A DNA stretch of 64,000 nucleotides, from contig CAZIDP010000009.1 of assembly GCA_964537975.1 (NCBI GenBank), positions 1-64,000 of the forward strand, written 5' to 3'. Made by a program: the position numbers and the translations under genes. The notes beneath the pieces are model-generated. The model made no database searches. It was not told the DNA's origin and saw nothing but the letters and a program-made list of their open reading frames with translations. Positions 52,830-62,241 of this stretch are shown one piece after another (the stretch's first letter is position 1; each line of letters begins with the position of its first letter). The stretch comes from SCBR16-9 sp964537975 (GTDB taxonomy: Bacteria > Hydrogenedentota > Hydrogenedentia > Hydrogenedentales > SCBR16-9).

Positions 52830-53336
52830 TTATTGTACGTTGTAATACAAGAAGCGGGCGATCTTCCAGGTGTTGTCATTTTGCCGTTTTAATAACCAGA
52901 CATAATTGGCAACCTGTGATTCTGATTCCATTCCTTCACGGGTAGGCTCCCAAGTTCCACTGAAGGTCGCTCGCAACTCTGCCCAGTCACCATGTATGTG
53001 AATCTCATGAATGTTGAGCAAGCATTCTTTCGGAATGACAACTTCCAACAACCCACGAACAAATGTGGAAACCTGATCGCGCCCGATGAGGGTTTCACCA
53101 CGGCTTTCGCCTGCAATGATAATATCCGCTGTATAGAGTGCGTTATTGGCTTGAGCATCACGATCCACAATAGACGCCAACCAGGTGTCAGCAACTATCC
53201 TTACCTGGGCAACCTGGGCAACCGTATCATTCTTGCTATCTTGTGTTGACGTAATCGAATCATCAGCAGCAATTACAGACAGACTGGCAAGCAGCACAAA
53301 AATTAATACGCATACTGATTTGTGATAATTCAACAT
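52830..53336 (-). CDS. Exported SnoaL/DUF4440-like protein
   Basis: This 168-residue protein starts at 53336, nine bases after GGAG, with signal peptide SVCVLIFVLLASLSVIAAD. The mature part is a single cone-shaped SnoaL-like (NTF2 superfamily) domain: ADTWLASIVDRDAQANNALYTAD, then GRDQVSTFVRGLL, IHGDWAELRATFSGTW and YVWLLKRQNDNTWKIARFLYY. Domains of this DUF4440 type act as hydrolases, isomerases or simple binding proteins; exported single-domain forms are common and uncharacterised. Convergent with the SOD gene. Confidence 0.75.
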   Translation of the reverse strand: MLNYHKSVCVLIFVLLASLSVIAADDSITSTQDSKNDTVAQVAQVRIVADTWLASIVDRDAQANNALYTADIIIAGESRGETLIGRDQVSTFVRGLLEVVIPKECLLNIHEIHIHGDWAELRATFSGTWEPTREGMESESQVANYVWLLKRQNDNTWKIARFLYYNVQ

Positions 53337-53514
53337 AATGTACATCTCCAAAATATTACTGGCCAACGGTTTCCTGAAATCATTTCGCTTCAGCTTCACA
53401 TTCTCATGCAGGATACGCAATACAAATTATTCACTGCAACTATTTACACGTCTGATCTACATGCCATATTAATTTTTATTTTCCTTTCCTCAACTATGCC
53501 ACGTCATCAACGCC

Positions 53515-53553
53515 TTGTTTCAAATTAAATCACCTTGTTGTAATTTGAAACAA
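53515..53553. promoter_or_regulatory. Perfect 13-bp dyad upstream of the sigma-54 promoter
   Basis: TTGTTTCAAATTA (53515-53527) and TAATTTGAAACAA (53541-53553) are exact complements 13 bases apart. They lie about 120-160 bases upstream of the -24/-12 promoter, the usual place for a sigma-54 enhancer-binding protein. Confidence 0.6.
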
Positions 53554-53671
53554 TATTTTACTGATTCACAAACTCTATTCAAAACACCTGCATGCAAAAA
53601 AATCATACTAACTTCTTTATTTTAAAAGTGTTACAACAATCTTCCCCTGCTCGATAATGCAGGAAAAAAAC

Positions 53672-53688
53672 TTGGCATACCGATTGCT
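53672..53688 (+). promoter_or_regulatory. Sigma-54 (-24/-12) promoter of the hsp20 genes
   Basis: TTGGCA (53672-53677) and TTGCT (53684-53688) place GG and GC exactly ten bases apart, as the sigma-54 consensus requires. The first hsp20 start follows at 53785, about 85 bases from the likely start of transcription. Confidence 0.65.
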
Positions 53689-53784
53689 TATTAAAAGATG
53701 AAGACCGCTAGGCGGATCAGTAATCAACAATAGCTACCATCAAGTTGAAAACAACTACCAAGAAAGATAAAGGAGGTATCGACA

Positions 53785-54246
53785 ATGAATAGAACATGGG
53801 ATTCCATTCGTGAGTTGGATGAATTAAGACGACAAGTCGAGCGGATATTTGAAGACTCAAATGCGTGGCGCAGGCCCTTCACCAGGTTTTCTTTTCTACC
53901 AGGTATTGCCGCCCGCTCCTACCCCCTGATGAATGTTGCAGAAGACCAAAATAACGTATACGTAGAAGCGCTGGCGCCTGGATTGAATCCGGATACACTG
54001 GAAATCACAGTACAAGATGGCACATTGCGCCTGAGTGGTGAAAAGTCAACTATCAACGAAGATGTCAAGCCTGAGGCATACCACCGAAATGAACGCAGCG
54101 CCGGACGTTTTGTGCGTACTCTGGCATTGCCAGTGAGCGTCAGCAATGAAAATGTGAAAGCCAATTACAAAAATGGTCTGTTGTCTTTAACATTACCCAA
54201 AGCTGAAGAAGCAAAACCAAAGCAAATTCAAGTTACAGTTGGGTAA
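53785..54246 (+). CDS. Small heat-shock protein, Hsp20 family
   Basis: This 153-residue chaperone has an N-terminal arm (WDSIRELDELRRQVERIFED) then an alpha-crystallin domain (~50-145): PLMNVAEDQNNVYVEALAPGLNPDTLEITVQDGTL and KPEAYHRNERSAGRFVRTLALP. The GLLSLTLPKAE motif shows the conserved G-x-L strand and an IxV-like C-terminus. AAAGGAGG lies eight bases before the ATG. It prevents aggregation of unfolding proteins. It shares the sigma-54-type promoter with the second copy. Confidence 0.95.
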   Translation: MNRTWDSIRELDELRRQVERIFEDSNAWRRPFTRFSFLPGIAARSYPLMNVAEDQNNVYVEALAPGLNPDTLEITVQDGTLRLSGEKSTINEDVKPEAYHRNERSAGRFVRTLALPVSVSNENVKANYKNGLLSLTLPKAEEAKPKQIQVTVG

Positions 54247-54347
54247 TAGACAGATAAAAAATATCTACACCCAACAAAAAGTTCGTTTGAAATGTAAACT
54301 CAGTTCAACAATATAGAAGAAATAATTAATTGTTGGAGGTGACAACC

Positions 54348-54740
54348 ATGAAAGAGAACACAGTACCTATGAAACAACAGCATCAACAAACATTACAAGA
54401 AACCCGGGATGAAAACCGCACTTTGATTCCTCCGGTAGACATATTTGAATCCAATGATGGATTGGCAGTCGTAGCAGACCTGCCAGGAGTCACGAAAGAC
54501 AAGGTCGAGGTACATGTCGAAAATGATGTACTGACCTTGAAGGCCACGGCGGAATCCAGTATGCAGGTTGAACCTCACTTCAGAGAATTTGAATTGCACA
54601 ACTACTTCCGTCAATTCCAATTGAGTGATAAAGTTGATCAGGAAAAGATCAAGGCAGAAATGAAAAACGGTGTGCTGATCATTCGATTGCCTAAAAAAGA
54701 AGCATTAAAGCCCAAACAGATTGCCGTCGAAGTCGCATAA
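54348..54740 (+). CDS. Small heat-shock protein, Hsp20 family, second copy
   Basis: This 130-residue protein has its start at 54348 behind GGAGGTGACA; the frame extends six codons further up. A Gln-rich N-terminus (MKQQHQQTLQE) replaces the helical arm of its neighbour. The alpha-crystallin domain shows PPVDIFESNDGLAVVADLPGVTKDKVEVHV, FQLSDKVDQEKIKAEMKNGVLIIRLPK and a KQIAVEV tail. It lies 101 bp after the first copy and before a terminator, so the two form one operon and probably co-assemble, as paired class A and class B Hsp20 proteins do. Confidence 0.95.
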   Translation: MKENTVPMKQQHQQTLQETRDENRTLIPPVDIFESNDGLAVVADLPGVTKDKVEVHVENDVLTLKATAESSMQVEPHFREFELHNYFRQFQLSDKVDQEKIKAEMKNGVLIIRLPKKEALKPKQIAVEVA

Positions 54741-54808
54741 AGTCTCAAGGAGCTTAAAATTCAGTAACAGAAAAAAGTTGGTACGTTATTAACCATTCGA
54801 TTAAACGA

Positions 54809-54840
54809 ATACCCTTCCAGGATGGAGGGGTATTCTTTTT
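54809..54840 (+). terminator. Rho-independent terminator of the hsp20 operon
   Basis: ATACCCTTCC (54809-54818) and GGAGGGGTAT (54824-54833) form a stem with a five-base loop, followed by TCTTTTT. The convergent ATPase-like gene ends at 54895. Confidence 0.85.
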
Positions 54841-54894
54841 CATTAAAATGAGATGATGCAAAGGCTGCATGGAAAAGAAAATAACACATATTAA

Positions 54895-57800
54895 TTAACT
54901 ACTGACTACAGATACATTCACCGCTTCAGCGGCTTGCACAACATCCTCACGCCCAGTGAAAACCAGGACCTGTTGACTGTCTGAAGTCATACGTTGTATA
55001 AGGCGCAGGGTACGCTCCAACTGCCAGTTGTCAAACCCGGCGAAAGGTTCGACAAACAGTAACGGCAGCGGTTCCTTGTCATACGTCAATGCTTGTAGTA
55101 ATGCAAGACGCAGGGCCATATACAGTTGTGCCAAAATTGCAGGACTAATCTCAGAAACTCCTCCATTCTGCATCACACCATTTACATCCATCAGTTGAAT
55201 ATGAAACAGCTCATTGATATCCATGCTGTGAAATTTCCCTCCGGACAACAATTCTATATGCGGTTGCACACGTCGAAGTAATTCCGGCACAAGGTGTTGA
55301 TTCGTCACTTTCATCGCGTCTTCAAGCAGTGTCAGGGCACGGGTGGCTGCTTCCAATTCAATTTCAAGCACATCCAGACGCTTTCTGTGCCAAGCCAATG
55401 ATTCTTCAATCAAGGTCGGATTGCCCAAGGACAATTGGCGTTGTGAAAGCCGCATTTGTTCTTCACGGTACCCGGCTTCACGCAACTCCAACGTACTGTT
55501 CAACGCATCCAATTCAGCCCGCAATGCTTCACCGGGACGATCCGGTTCTTTCGGCAAAGGACTGTCCGCTTTGACTCGCCGCCTGATCTCAGTTATATCG
55601 CGACCGTGCAACAGAGAATCCAACTCATTTTCCAGACGGACTCTCTCTTCCCATACTTCCTGATATTGATGGTGCAATTTTTCTTTTTCATACCATTCTT
55701 CGAGTCTGGTAACTCCAGCTTTGCCCAACATGGTTTTTAAAGCAGTTTCCTCTTTGACAACCTGGGCTGACTCTGTATCAATTCGGGATTTCAATTCCAA
55801 ATACTGTTCACAAAGCAATTCCTGACGATGTTCAGCTTCTCGATGAGTTCCAACATACACACGGAACTGACGCAAAGCTTCCAAAGGCGCGGAATGGGTG
55901 GGGTTGGGAACATAGCCATACTTTTCAAAGTGATTTTTTAAGGACTTCTCCGCTTCTGCCATATGATTACGTGCAATGGCATGCTCCTCCTTCAAACGAT
56001 TATACTCTTGCTGCTGGCGTTCCAACATCGAACGGTATTCGGTGACACGCCGCTTGGCTTCTCGATATTCCTGGTACCGTGCTATGGCATTGCCTGCCGC
56101 TTCTTCGACATCACTCTCTGATAATATGTGTATTCCTATGGGGCGAAATGTATCTTGTATACGTTGTAACAATTTGGGTACACGTTCTTCTGCTTCAGAT
56201 GCCCGTTCATGAACCACTTTCAGTAATGCTTCACGTGCAAGCAGTTCAGACTTGGCTTCTCTGTAGGTGTCATACATCGCTTCAAGTTCGCGTAAAGATT
56301 GACAACCAGCTTGCTGCATCGTTTTTTCAACCAGTACAGAAATATCGGTGTATTCCTGAACCTTGCTACGTTCCACTCTCTGAGACCTGCTGAGTCCTTC
56401 CACAGGTTCACCGGATTGCCCTGAAGAATCCAGCATGATGAGTTCTGTGTCGAGTTGTTTTAATCGTTTTCGTGCATACACATGGTTTCCGGTAAAATAC
56501 AGCATGGAGATCATCATCAGGAGACTAGATACCAGAATACCCGGATTCTGATAATGAACAAATGCAGCCAAAGTCAAGAGCAAAAAAAGACCACAACCAG
56601 TAGCCATCCAGAGGAAACCTGGCATTCTTTCTGAAATTTCATCAGACTCCAACCGAAGCATTTGCCATTGCCGATTTTGGAGCAATTTCCCTTCACGATT
56701 TTCATGTTGCAACTCTTCGTACCGGCGAATGTCACTGGAGAAATTGGCCCAATCAGAAAACACGGCAGTAGCATTCGCATTTGCTGCTTTAAACTTATCG
56801 TATTCTGCTTGCAACAAGTCACGTTGCATACATTCATCATTGCGTGCACGAATAGCCACAATGAACGAATGGGTGAGTTGCGTTACCCATTCAACCGGGT
56901 CAGCGGCAAAACGACTGAAATCAGGCAAAATAGCCGAGCGGTCTTGTGCTTGAAGCAAGCGTGTTTCGGTATCTTCAATTTGTTCTTGAACTGATTCGAG
57001 ATGGTTGCCCAATTTTTGTAATTTAGCAAAATTCTGATGTAATTTTTCTTCAAGCGCTTCTGGCACATCTTCTTCACTGCGTTGCTGTACTTGAATATTT
57101 TCAAGGTCAAGGTTTTCATGATGCACTTTTTCTTTTAATGCATCCATCTCTGTCATAGAGCGTTCGAGTTGTAATTTAGCTGTTAATAATCGGTTTTCCT
57201 GATGACGAAGTGTAGGAGTAAGGTCCGATGGAAAATCTCGTGCAGCACTCAAGCCAAAACACTGTTGAGTCGATTCGGCGATTCTACGCAGCAGTATTTC
57301 TGCTTCATTTAATCGTTTCGCACGCTCATGTGCTTCCAATGTATGTATGTCAACTTCAACCTGCTGGCGTCGCTGGTGAAAACGGACAAGTTCTTCCTCC
57401 ATACGTTCCAGTTCAGCCAAGCTTTCTCGAACATCACGCCAGGCTGTTCGACTGAAGTCCAGTTCTTTTTGTAAAGAATTACATCGGTTTCGCAATCGCG
57501 TGAGTGGCTTGGCGGGTGTACCACCTCGACCAATGTAAACGATTCTGCTGTCTAACCAGGAACACGCTGTTGTAGCCGAATACTGGGCTGCACCACTCCC
57601 TGCAAGCATGGCCAATTGATGCGAGACATCTGCGAGATTAAAGCTATCACCCAATTCATTAAGATGCTCTTGCCGTATCAGGGTGAGCGAGGCAAAAGTA
57701 GCACACGAGAATCCAGCAATTGGCAACGAATTACCAATGAAACCATTTGCAGAAACACCCATGCTGTTTTCAAAATCATGGCCACTATTATTGTGAATAG

Positions 57801-58038
57801 CAGATTTCAGACCATCTTTAGTTACAAAACAGTGTTCGGTTCCCGATTCAAGACGAACACCCAAACGCCCGGACAAATGATGTTTTTGTGTAGATGGATA
57901 GAGCAACTGCAATATCATATCTATCAGAGGATTTACATGCTGCTCATTATTTACTTTGACAACTTGCACTCCTGTATCAAATTGATAATCCAAGAAGGTA
58001 TCGCCCGGCCTGGTCAATTCCAATGAACGGTATATCAC
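54895..58038 (-). CDS. SbcC/YhaN-like coiled-coil protein with degenerate ATPase motifs
   Basis: This 1047-residue protein has the layout of YhaN-type SMC-like ATPases: N-terminal half of a head, long coiled coils (~180-480 and ~570-960), two membrane helices in the middle (LWMATGCGLFLLLTLAAFV and ILVSSLLMMISMLYFTG, ~505-550) and a C-terminal half head with ISPAILAQLYMALRLALLQAL. The Walker A site, expected near residue 29-36 as GxNEAGKST, reads KVNNEQHVN. The Walker B segment LPLLFVEPFAGFD lacks the magnesium-binding Asp. ATP hydrolysis therefore looks lost while the fold is kept. Its start overlaps the stop of the SbcD-like gene by four bases (ATGA). Confidence 0.8.
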   Translation of the reverse strand: MIYRSLELTRPGDTFLDYQFDTGVQVVKVNNEQHVNPLIDMILQLLYPSTQKHHLSGRLGVRLESGTEHCFVTKDGLKSAIHNNSGHDFENSMGVSANGFIGNSLPIAGFSCATFASLTLIRQEHLNELGDSFNLADVSHQLAMLAGSGAAQYSATTACSWLDSRIVYIGRGGTPAKPLTRLRNRCNSLQKELDFSRTAWRDVRESLAELERMEEELVRFHQRRQQVEVDIHTLEAHERAKRLNEAEILLRRIAESTQQCFGLSAARDFPSDLTPTLRHQENRLLTAKLQLERSMTEMDALKEKVHHENLDLENIQVQQRSEEDVPEALEEKLHQNFAKLQKLGNHLESVQEQIEDTETRLLQAQDRSAILPDFSRFAADPVEWVTQLTHSFIVAIRARNDECMQRDLLQAEYDKFKAANANATAVFSDWANFSSDIRRYEELQHENREGKLLQNRQWQMLRLESDEISERMPGFLWMATGCGLFLLLTLAAFVHYQNPGILVSSLLMMISMLYFTGNHVYARKRLKQLDTELIMLDSSGQSGEPVEGLSRSQRVERSKVQEYTDISVLVEKTMQQAGCQSLRELEAMYDTYREAKSELLAREALLKVVHERASEAEERVPKLLQRIQDTFRPIGIHILSESDVEEAAGNAIARYQEYREAKRRVTEYRSMLERQQQEYNRLKEEHAIARNHMAEAEKSLKNHFEKYGYVPNPTHSAPLEALRQFRVYVGTHREAEHRQELLCEQYLELKSRIDTESAQVVKEETALKTMLGKAGVTRLEEWYEKEKLHHQYQEVWEERVRLENELDSLLHGRDITEIRRRVKADSPLPKEPDRPGEALRAELDALNSTLELREAGYREEQMRLSQRQLSLGNPTLIEESLAWHRKRLDVLEIELEAATRALTLLEDAMKVTNQHLVPELLRRVQPHIELLSGGKFHSMDINELFHIQLMDVNGVMQNGGVSEISPAILAQLYMALRLALLQALTYDKEPLPLLFVEPFAGFDNWQLERTLRLIQRMTSDSQQVLVFTGREDVVQAAEAVNVSVVSS

Positions 58039-59192
58039 AACAGGTCCTCCTCAACACCATTGGCAGGAAAAGGTGTCTCGGGGTGAAAAGCAATCCAACC
58101 AGCTTCACGGGCACGCATCAATACACGACGTCGCCGTTGGTCGGGAACATCAAGTATTTCATGGTTAATCTGGCGAAGAAAAATGCCAAGCGTAGTATTG
58201 GAAGACGACAGCTCATTAAAAAAAGTCAGGGGCTGCGTATCATCGACTACCTCAATGTATTGTAACTCTTCACTCAAAGCAATTTGTATTTCCGGCAAGA
58301 CACCACGTACCTTGAGTGACAAGGTTCCCGATAATAAAACACGCACTACTAAACGATCCAGTAGATAACTGGTTCTGTGCATAAGCAAGACCAGCTTTTC
58401 ATATAGATCATCTGCCGACATGCTTTCATCACACTCCAACGTGCAGACATGAAATACCAATGCATCTGTTGGAACAAGTCGTGGGGTAACCAAAATACCA
58501 GATTCCATATCTACGGTTACTTCAATATAATGGTGAACTCCGGTCTCGTCAAACTGTGCTCCTTGAACTGAACCTGATATACCAACTACGCCTTGTTCCA
58601 TTGTCTTTATACTGCATGGTGCATTGGTATAGCCAAGCGCAAAATAATTTGTTTTGCCTGATGCATTCTGCAATGACAGTGGCAAATAACCAGAATCACC
58701 ATCGGGTACCGGTGTGTGTGCCAACACCACGCGACACCGATTGGAGTCACCCCATGAGTTTATTGGGAATTCCGGTAGTGGTGCTTCTGCACCAGTAATT
58801 GAGCACCCCGCAATATCCAGGGGGACATGAGGGTGATTAAACACAGACCACCTGTCCATGAAAAAACGTACATTATCGGGCCATACCCCCCGATTGTATG
58901 GTGCATCTTCAGTTATCGGGTCAACTTCCCCCGCAACTATTAAAACAGGGATTCTGCCAAGACCTCCAAGCTGATTTTTCAACCAACGGAGTGTATCTGG
59001 CATATAGCGTATTGATTCAAGCATGTTACCTGAGATGAGCACGGCATCGGCAGGCCAGGTTAAAGCGCGGCGTAATATACGCTCCAATGAATTGCGTAGT
59101 TCTTCCCTGCAAGCGTTGCATTGCTCTGGTGGCAACCCCGCAGCAGCATAAGAGCGATCAAGTCGTATATCTGAAAGATGTATGAGTTTCAT
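58035..59192 (-). CDS. SbcD/Mre11-like protein with degenerate nuclease site
   Basis: This 385-residue protein shows the phosphoesterase fold of Mre11/SbcD/YhaM-type nucleases, but the metal ligands are changed. HLSDIRLDRSY keeps Asp8 but has Arg10 for the usual His. ISGNMLES has Asn56 for the Asp of GDLFD. VAGEVDP has Glu89-Val90 for the Asn-His of GNHD. ALGYTN (~185-190) replaces the GHxH motif. Only the His of VVLAHTPVPDG (His159) remains. A second domain (~260-385) follows, as in SbcD. The gene overlaps the SMC-like gene by four bases, so the pair is made together and probably forms a non-nucleolytic complex, perhaps structural or DNA-binding. Confidence 0.78.
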   Translation of the reverse strand: MKLIHLSDIRLDRSYAAAGLPPEQCNACREELRNSLERILRRALTWPADAVLISGNMLESIRYMPDTLRWLKNQLGGLGRIPVLIVAGEVDPITEDAPYNRGVWPDNVRFFMDRWSVFNHPHVPLDIAGCSITGAEAPLPEFPINSWGDSNRCRVVLAHTPVPDGDSGYLPLSLQNASGKTNYFALGYTNAPCSIKTMEQGVVGISGSVQGAQFDETGVHHYIEVTVDMESGILVTPRLVPTDALVFHVCTLECDESMSADDLYEKLVLLMHRTSYLLDRLVVRVLLSGTLSLKVRGVLPEIQIALSEELQYIEVVDDTQPLTFFNELSSSNTTLGIFLRQINHEILDVPDQRRRRVLMRAREAGWIAFHPETPFPANGVEEDLL

Positions 59193-59496
59193 TTTGACAC
59201 TAATTTTTTTGGATGAAGCCTACCGATGAACACCCATAGTGACCAGGTGGCCGATGCTTAAGTGTAGTGGATTTTATTGATAAAAAGCCAAAATTTGAGC
59301 GTGATTGAATATACTTATATTAAAAAAACACCGGCTTGTGGCTATTTTCAGATTTTCACTGGCTTGACTTACACATTTAGATGTTCCATCATTATGATTA
59401 CAACCAAAGTGAACCATTACGATTCAAAAAATTATTTCATTGCAGGGGGCTGTTTATTTCAATATAAGTTCAGAGTAACAACAAAGGCAGGGATCA
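59193..59496. other. Divergent intergenic region
   Basis: About 300 bases between the SbcD-like gene (leftward) and the URO-D-like gene (rightward). One short frame (59277-59519) overlaps the next gene and has no ribosome site. TTGACT occurs near 59362 without a good -10. Promoters for both directions are expected here. Confidence 0.4.
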
Positions 59497-60609
59497 ATGT
59501 CCATTTTTTCATTGCGTGAAATTAATCTGCGTGTATTCCAGAAACTTCCCTATCCCGCTATACTCTTTCAACCACGCCTTGAACCCTGGTATGAGTTGCA
59601 TCACCAGCAGCACGACATGCCACCAGAATACCTGGTTGATGGCGTTCGGGGATTCTATGAACAACTTGGTTTGTCTATGCGTTATATGCATTACTATACC
59701 AATATACCCAGCCCGGTAGAAACGCGATACCACCCTGATATGCAGATACACCATGTGGAATCTTCAAATGGCTGGACGCATGTTGTAGAAACCCCATTTG
59801 GCCCTTGGAAAACAGAATATCGAGTATCTGAAGGTGGTTGCCGCATTTCTGATTTTCCAATGAAATCTATTGATGACATTCCCAAGCTTCGCTGGTTGTA
59901 TGAACATACCGAATATGTTTTCAACCACGAAGCCTTCCTGATAGGCCAAGAATTTTTGGGGGATTTAGGACAGCCGCAATTCTGGGTACCCAGAAGCCCT
60001 TATCAGGCATTGTGTTTGGACTATATGGCTTTTACCGACTTTGTTGAGTTCACAATGTCATATCCAAAAGAGATGATGGATACATGTACTGTTATTGATG
60101 CCGCCTATGACGCGCTCTATGAGTCTCTGAGCAATTGTACCGATCTTACCATTATCAACTTTGGAGAAAACGTTGACGGCCGGCTGCTTACACCGGCTTT
60201 GTTTGAAACCTATCACCTGCCCTTTTATGAGAAACGCTCGAATCAACTTCGAAATAAAGGTATTTTTACGACTGTTCACTTTGATGGTAGTTTGAGAAAT
60301 TTACTGCCATTTTTAAAAGACGTGCCTTTTGACGGCTTGGAAGCTTTAACTCCCAAGCCCCAGGGTGATGTGTCATTAGAAGAAATCAAAGAAGCAATAG
60401 GAGATAAAATTCTACTCGATGTAATTCCCGCAATACTTTTTATGTCACCTTTTACACCCGACGATGTGATGAATTGCGTGGATGAAATAATAAACCTTTT
60501 TTATCCAAACATTATACTGGGAATCTCAGATGAAATTCCTATGGGAGCAGGTACTGAAGTAATTCCTATGATAGAACAAATTGTAGAAATTTGCAAAACA
60601 GCCAGATAA
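59497..60609 (+). CDS. Uroporphyrinogen-decarboxylase-like protein, second type
   Basis: This 370-residue protein starts behind CAGGGATCA. It has the URO-D barrel: QPRLEPWYELHHQQHDMP near the N-terminus, TDLTIINFGENVDGRLLTP, TTVHFDGSLRNLLPFLKDVPFDGLEAL and a last segment with NIILGISDEIPMGAG. The HxCG zinc motif of MtaA-type proteins is replaced by VHFDG, so metal use is doubtful. It has no signal peptide. The PhyH-like gene follows 51 bp downstream, probably in one operon. Role unknown; possibly methyl transfer or demethylation linked to the neighbouring dioxygenase. Confidence 0.72.
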   Translation: MSIFSLREINLRVFQKLPYPAILFQPRLEPWYELHHQQHDMPPEYLVDGVRGFYEQLGLSMRYMHYYTNIPSPVETRYHPDMQIHHVESSNGWTHVVETPFGPWKTEYRVSEGGCRISDFPMKSIDDIPKLRWLYEHTEYVFNHEAFLIGQEFLGDLGQPQFWVPRSPYQALCLDYMAFTDFVEFTMSYPKEMMDTCTVIDAAYDALYESLSNCTDLTIINFGENVDGRLLTPALFETYHLPFYEKRSNQLRNKGIFTTVHFDGSLRNLLPFLKDVPFDGLEALTPKPQGDVSLEEIKEAIGDKILLDVIPAILFMSPFTPDDVMNCVDEIINLFYPNIILGISDEIPMGAGTEVIPMIEQIVEICKTAR

Positions 60610-60660
60610 TCTATAATAAATTGTTCATTGATAAACTATACGTTAAACGAGGTATAACAA

Positions 60661-61398
60661 ATGCAACAGGTTGATCAAACTCCTACTACTTTCTACAAGA
60701 AAAATGGTTATTACCTGTGGAGTAAACCTGTCTTTTCTCTAAGTAAATTTCAGCAACTGCAAACTATTTTCAACGAAATGGTTACCGCCAACCCGGGAGT
60801 ACGAACAGACACTTTCGATACACCGCATTTTAAGGATGAACGCCTGCTGGAATTTCTAACGGATGACACCGTACTGGATTTGGTAGAACCATTCATTGGC
60901 CCCCACATTGGCCTATGGTCCAGTCATTTCATCAGCAAAGAACCTGGCATTGGGCGGCGCACACCCTGGCACACCGATGCTGACTACTGGCAAGGTCGTT
61001 TTGATCGTTATGATCAGATCATAACTGTCTGGCTGGCGCTTGATAATGTAGATCGGGAAAACGGATGTATGAAAGTCATTCCCGGCTCACATATTGGTGA
61101 AGCCCACATATATACCGCAGTAGACCAAGACAGCAATCTCTTTTCTACAGAGTTAATGCTTGAACCTGATATTGAGGCAACTGCAGTCTATTTTGAGCTG
61201 GAACCCAATTCTTGTTCTCTGCATGATGCGCGTATCATTCATGGCGCAGAACCCAATACCAGTGCCAGGCGACGCTGTGGTTATACCATGCGTTATTTTT
61301 CTCAGACCATGCGATTGATTCCAGAGAACAATCAAGGTCACCTTCTCTGGCATTGCCGTGGTAAAAATATTGCAAACAATCCAGTAGTGAATTACTAG
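60661..61398 (+). CDS. Phytanoyl-CoA dioxygenase (PhyH) family protein
   Basis: This 245-residue Fe(II)/2-oxoglutarate oxygenase has the facial triad in order: His104 and Asp106 in TPWHTDADYWQ, and His194 in RIIHGAEPN, with Arg204 in SARRRCGYT binding 2-oxoglutarate. NGCMKVIPGSHIGEA is the family's double-stranded beta-helix signature. Such bacterial PhyH proteins hydroxylate varied small molecules, and exact substrates are seldom known. It follows a URO-D-like gene and ends just before a convergent CpxP-like gene. Confidence 0.88.
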   Translation: MQQVDQTPTTFYKKNGYYLWSKPVFSLSKFQQLQTIFNEMVTANPGVRTDTFDTPHFKDERLLEFLTDDTVLDLVEPFIGPHIGLWSSHFISKEPGIGRRTPWHTDADYWQGRFDRYDQIITVWLALDNVDRENGCMKVIPGSHIGEAHIYTAVDQDSNLFSTELMLEPDIEATAVYFELEPNSCSLHDARIIHGAEPNTSARRRCGYTMRYFSQTMRLIPENNQGHLLWHCRGKNIANNPVVNY

Positions 61399-61475
61399 AT
61401 TTCATGCATGCTTATAATTACATAAACAACAAACTACTACACTATTAATTACGCAAAACATATACCGTCAATACT

Positions 61476-62237
61476 CTACTCTGGAGGTTCAGGCGGGGGT
61501 GGTGGTGGAAAAGTATCTCGCCGTGGTGGCCCACTGCTACCAGGAGGCCCTTCTTGCCATTCACGTCCTCTTGAGCCTGGGGATTGAGATAATTCATCCG
61601 GCATCCGTTGCATATGTACCTGACGAACCAGACGCCGCATACCTTCCTCAAAGTCATGCATAAACAGATACAATCGAGCCTGCTGCGTTCTATTGAGATC
61701 TAATCCGGGATTCAGAATAAGTTGTTGATGATGTTCAAAAATTTTCTGATCCATTTCCATGAGGCTCACCAGACCTTCCGCGCTGGCTTCATTATCTTCT
61801 GATTTCAACACATTTCTCAATTCTTCTACCAATTCACGTCTTTGTCTATATAAGCGATTGGTTTCATCTCGATGTTCATTAAAATTACGAAGTAGCAGGA
61901 TACTTTCTTCATCGCTCAGGTCCAGTGCTTTACTCAGTCTGGCTACCATAACCCCTTCGAGGTATTCACGAGCCTGTTCTCTATCACGAGGTGGACCAGA
62001 CCTGCCTGGCTCATCTTCATTTTGATCACGCCACCGCCGAAACATTTCACGAGGAACACCTTCACTGGGTTCAATGTCTCTCCTGTCTTGTAGAAGAGGC
62101 AAGGATTCATTGCGTAATTCAGATTGCTTGCTGGATGATGGCTCCGATAGCTCCTCTTGCGCGTACAGCGTTCCAGCCGTGCTTAATAGTGTTGTCAATA
62201 ATCCAATAAATAGGCTATACCATACAAAATGTTTCAT
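61476..62237 (-). CDS. Exported CpxP/Spy-like protein with proline-rich tail
   Basis: This 253-residue protein starts at 62237 behind AAGGATAG, which itself contains the stop of the anti-sigma gene. The signal peptide is LFIGLLTTLLSTAGTLYAQ. The mature part is acidic then helical (~90-195), with LDLSDEESILLLRNFNEHRDETNRLYRQRRELVEEL and MDQKIFEHHQQLILNPGLDLNRTQQARLYLF. Two such LxDEx/LNxTQ turns are typical of CpxP/Spy/ZraP proteins that sense envelope damage. The last ~25 residues are Pro/Gly/Glu-rich, ending in a run of prolines. It probably feeds the sigma/anti-sigma system encoded just upstream. Confidence 0.68.
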   Translation of the reverse strand: MKHFVWYSLFIGLLTTLLSTAGTLYAQEELSEPSSSKQSELRNESLPLLQDRRDIEPSEGVPREMFRRWRDQNEDEPGRSGPPRDREQAREYLEGVMVARLSKALDLSDEESILLLRNFNEHRDETNRLYRQRRELVEELRNVLKSEDNEASAEGLVSLMEMDQKIFEHHQQLILNPGLDLNRTQQARLYLFMHDFEEGMRRLVRQVHMQRMPDELSQSPGSRGREWQEGPPGSSGPPRRDTFPPPPPPEPPE

Positions 62238-62241
62238 TTTA

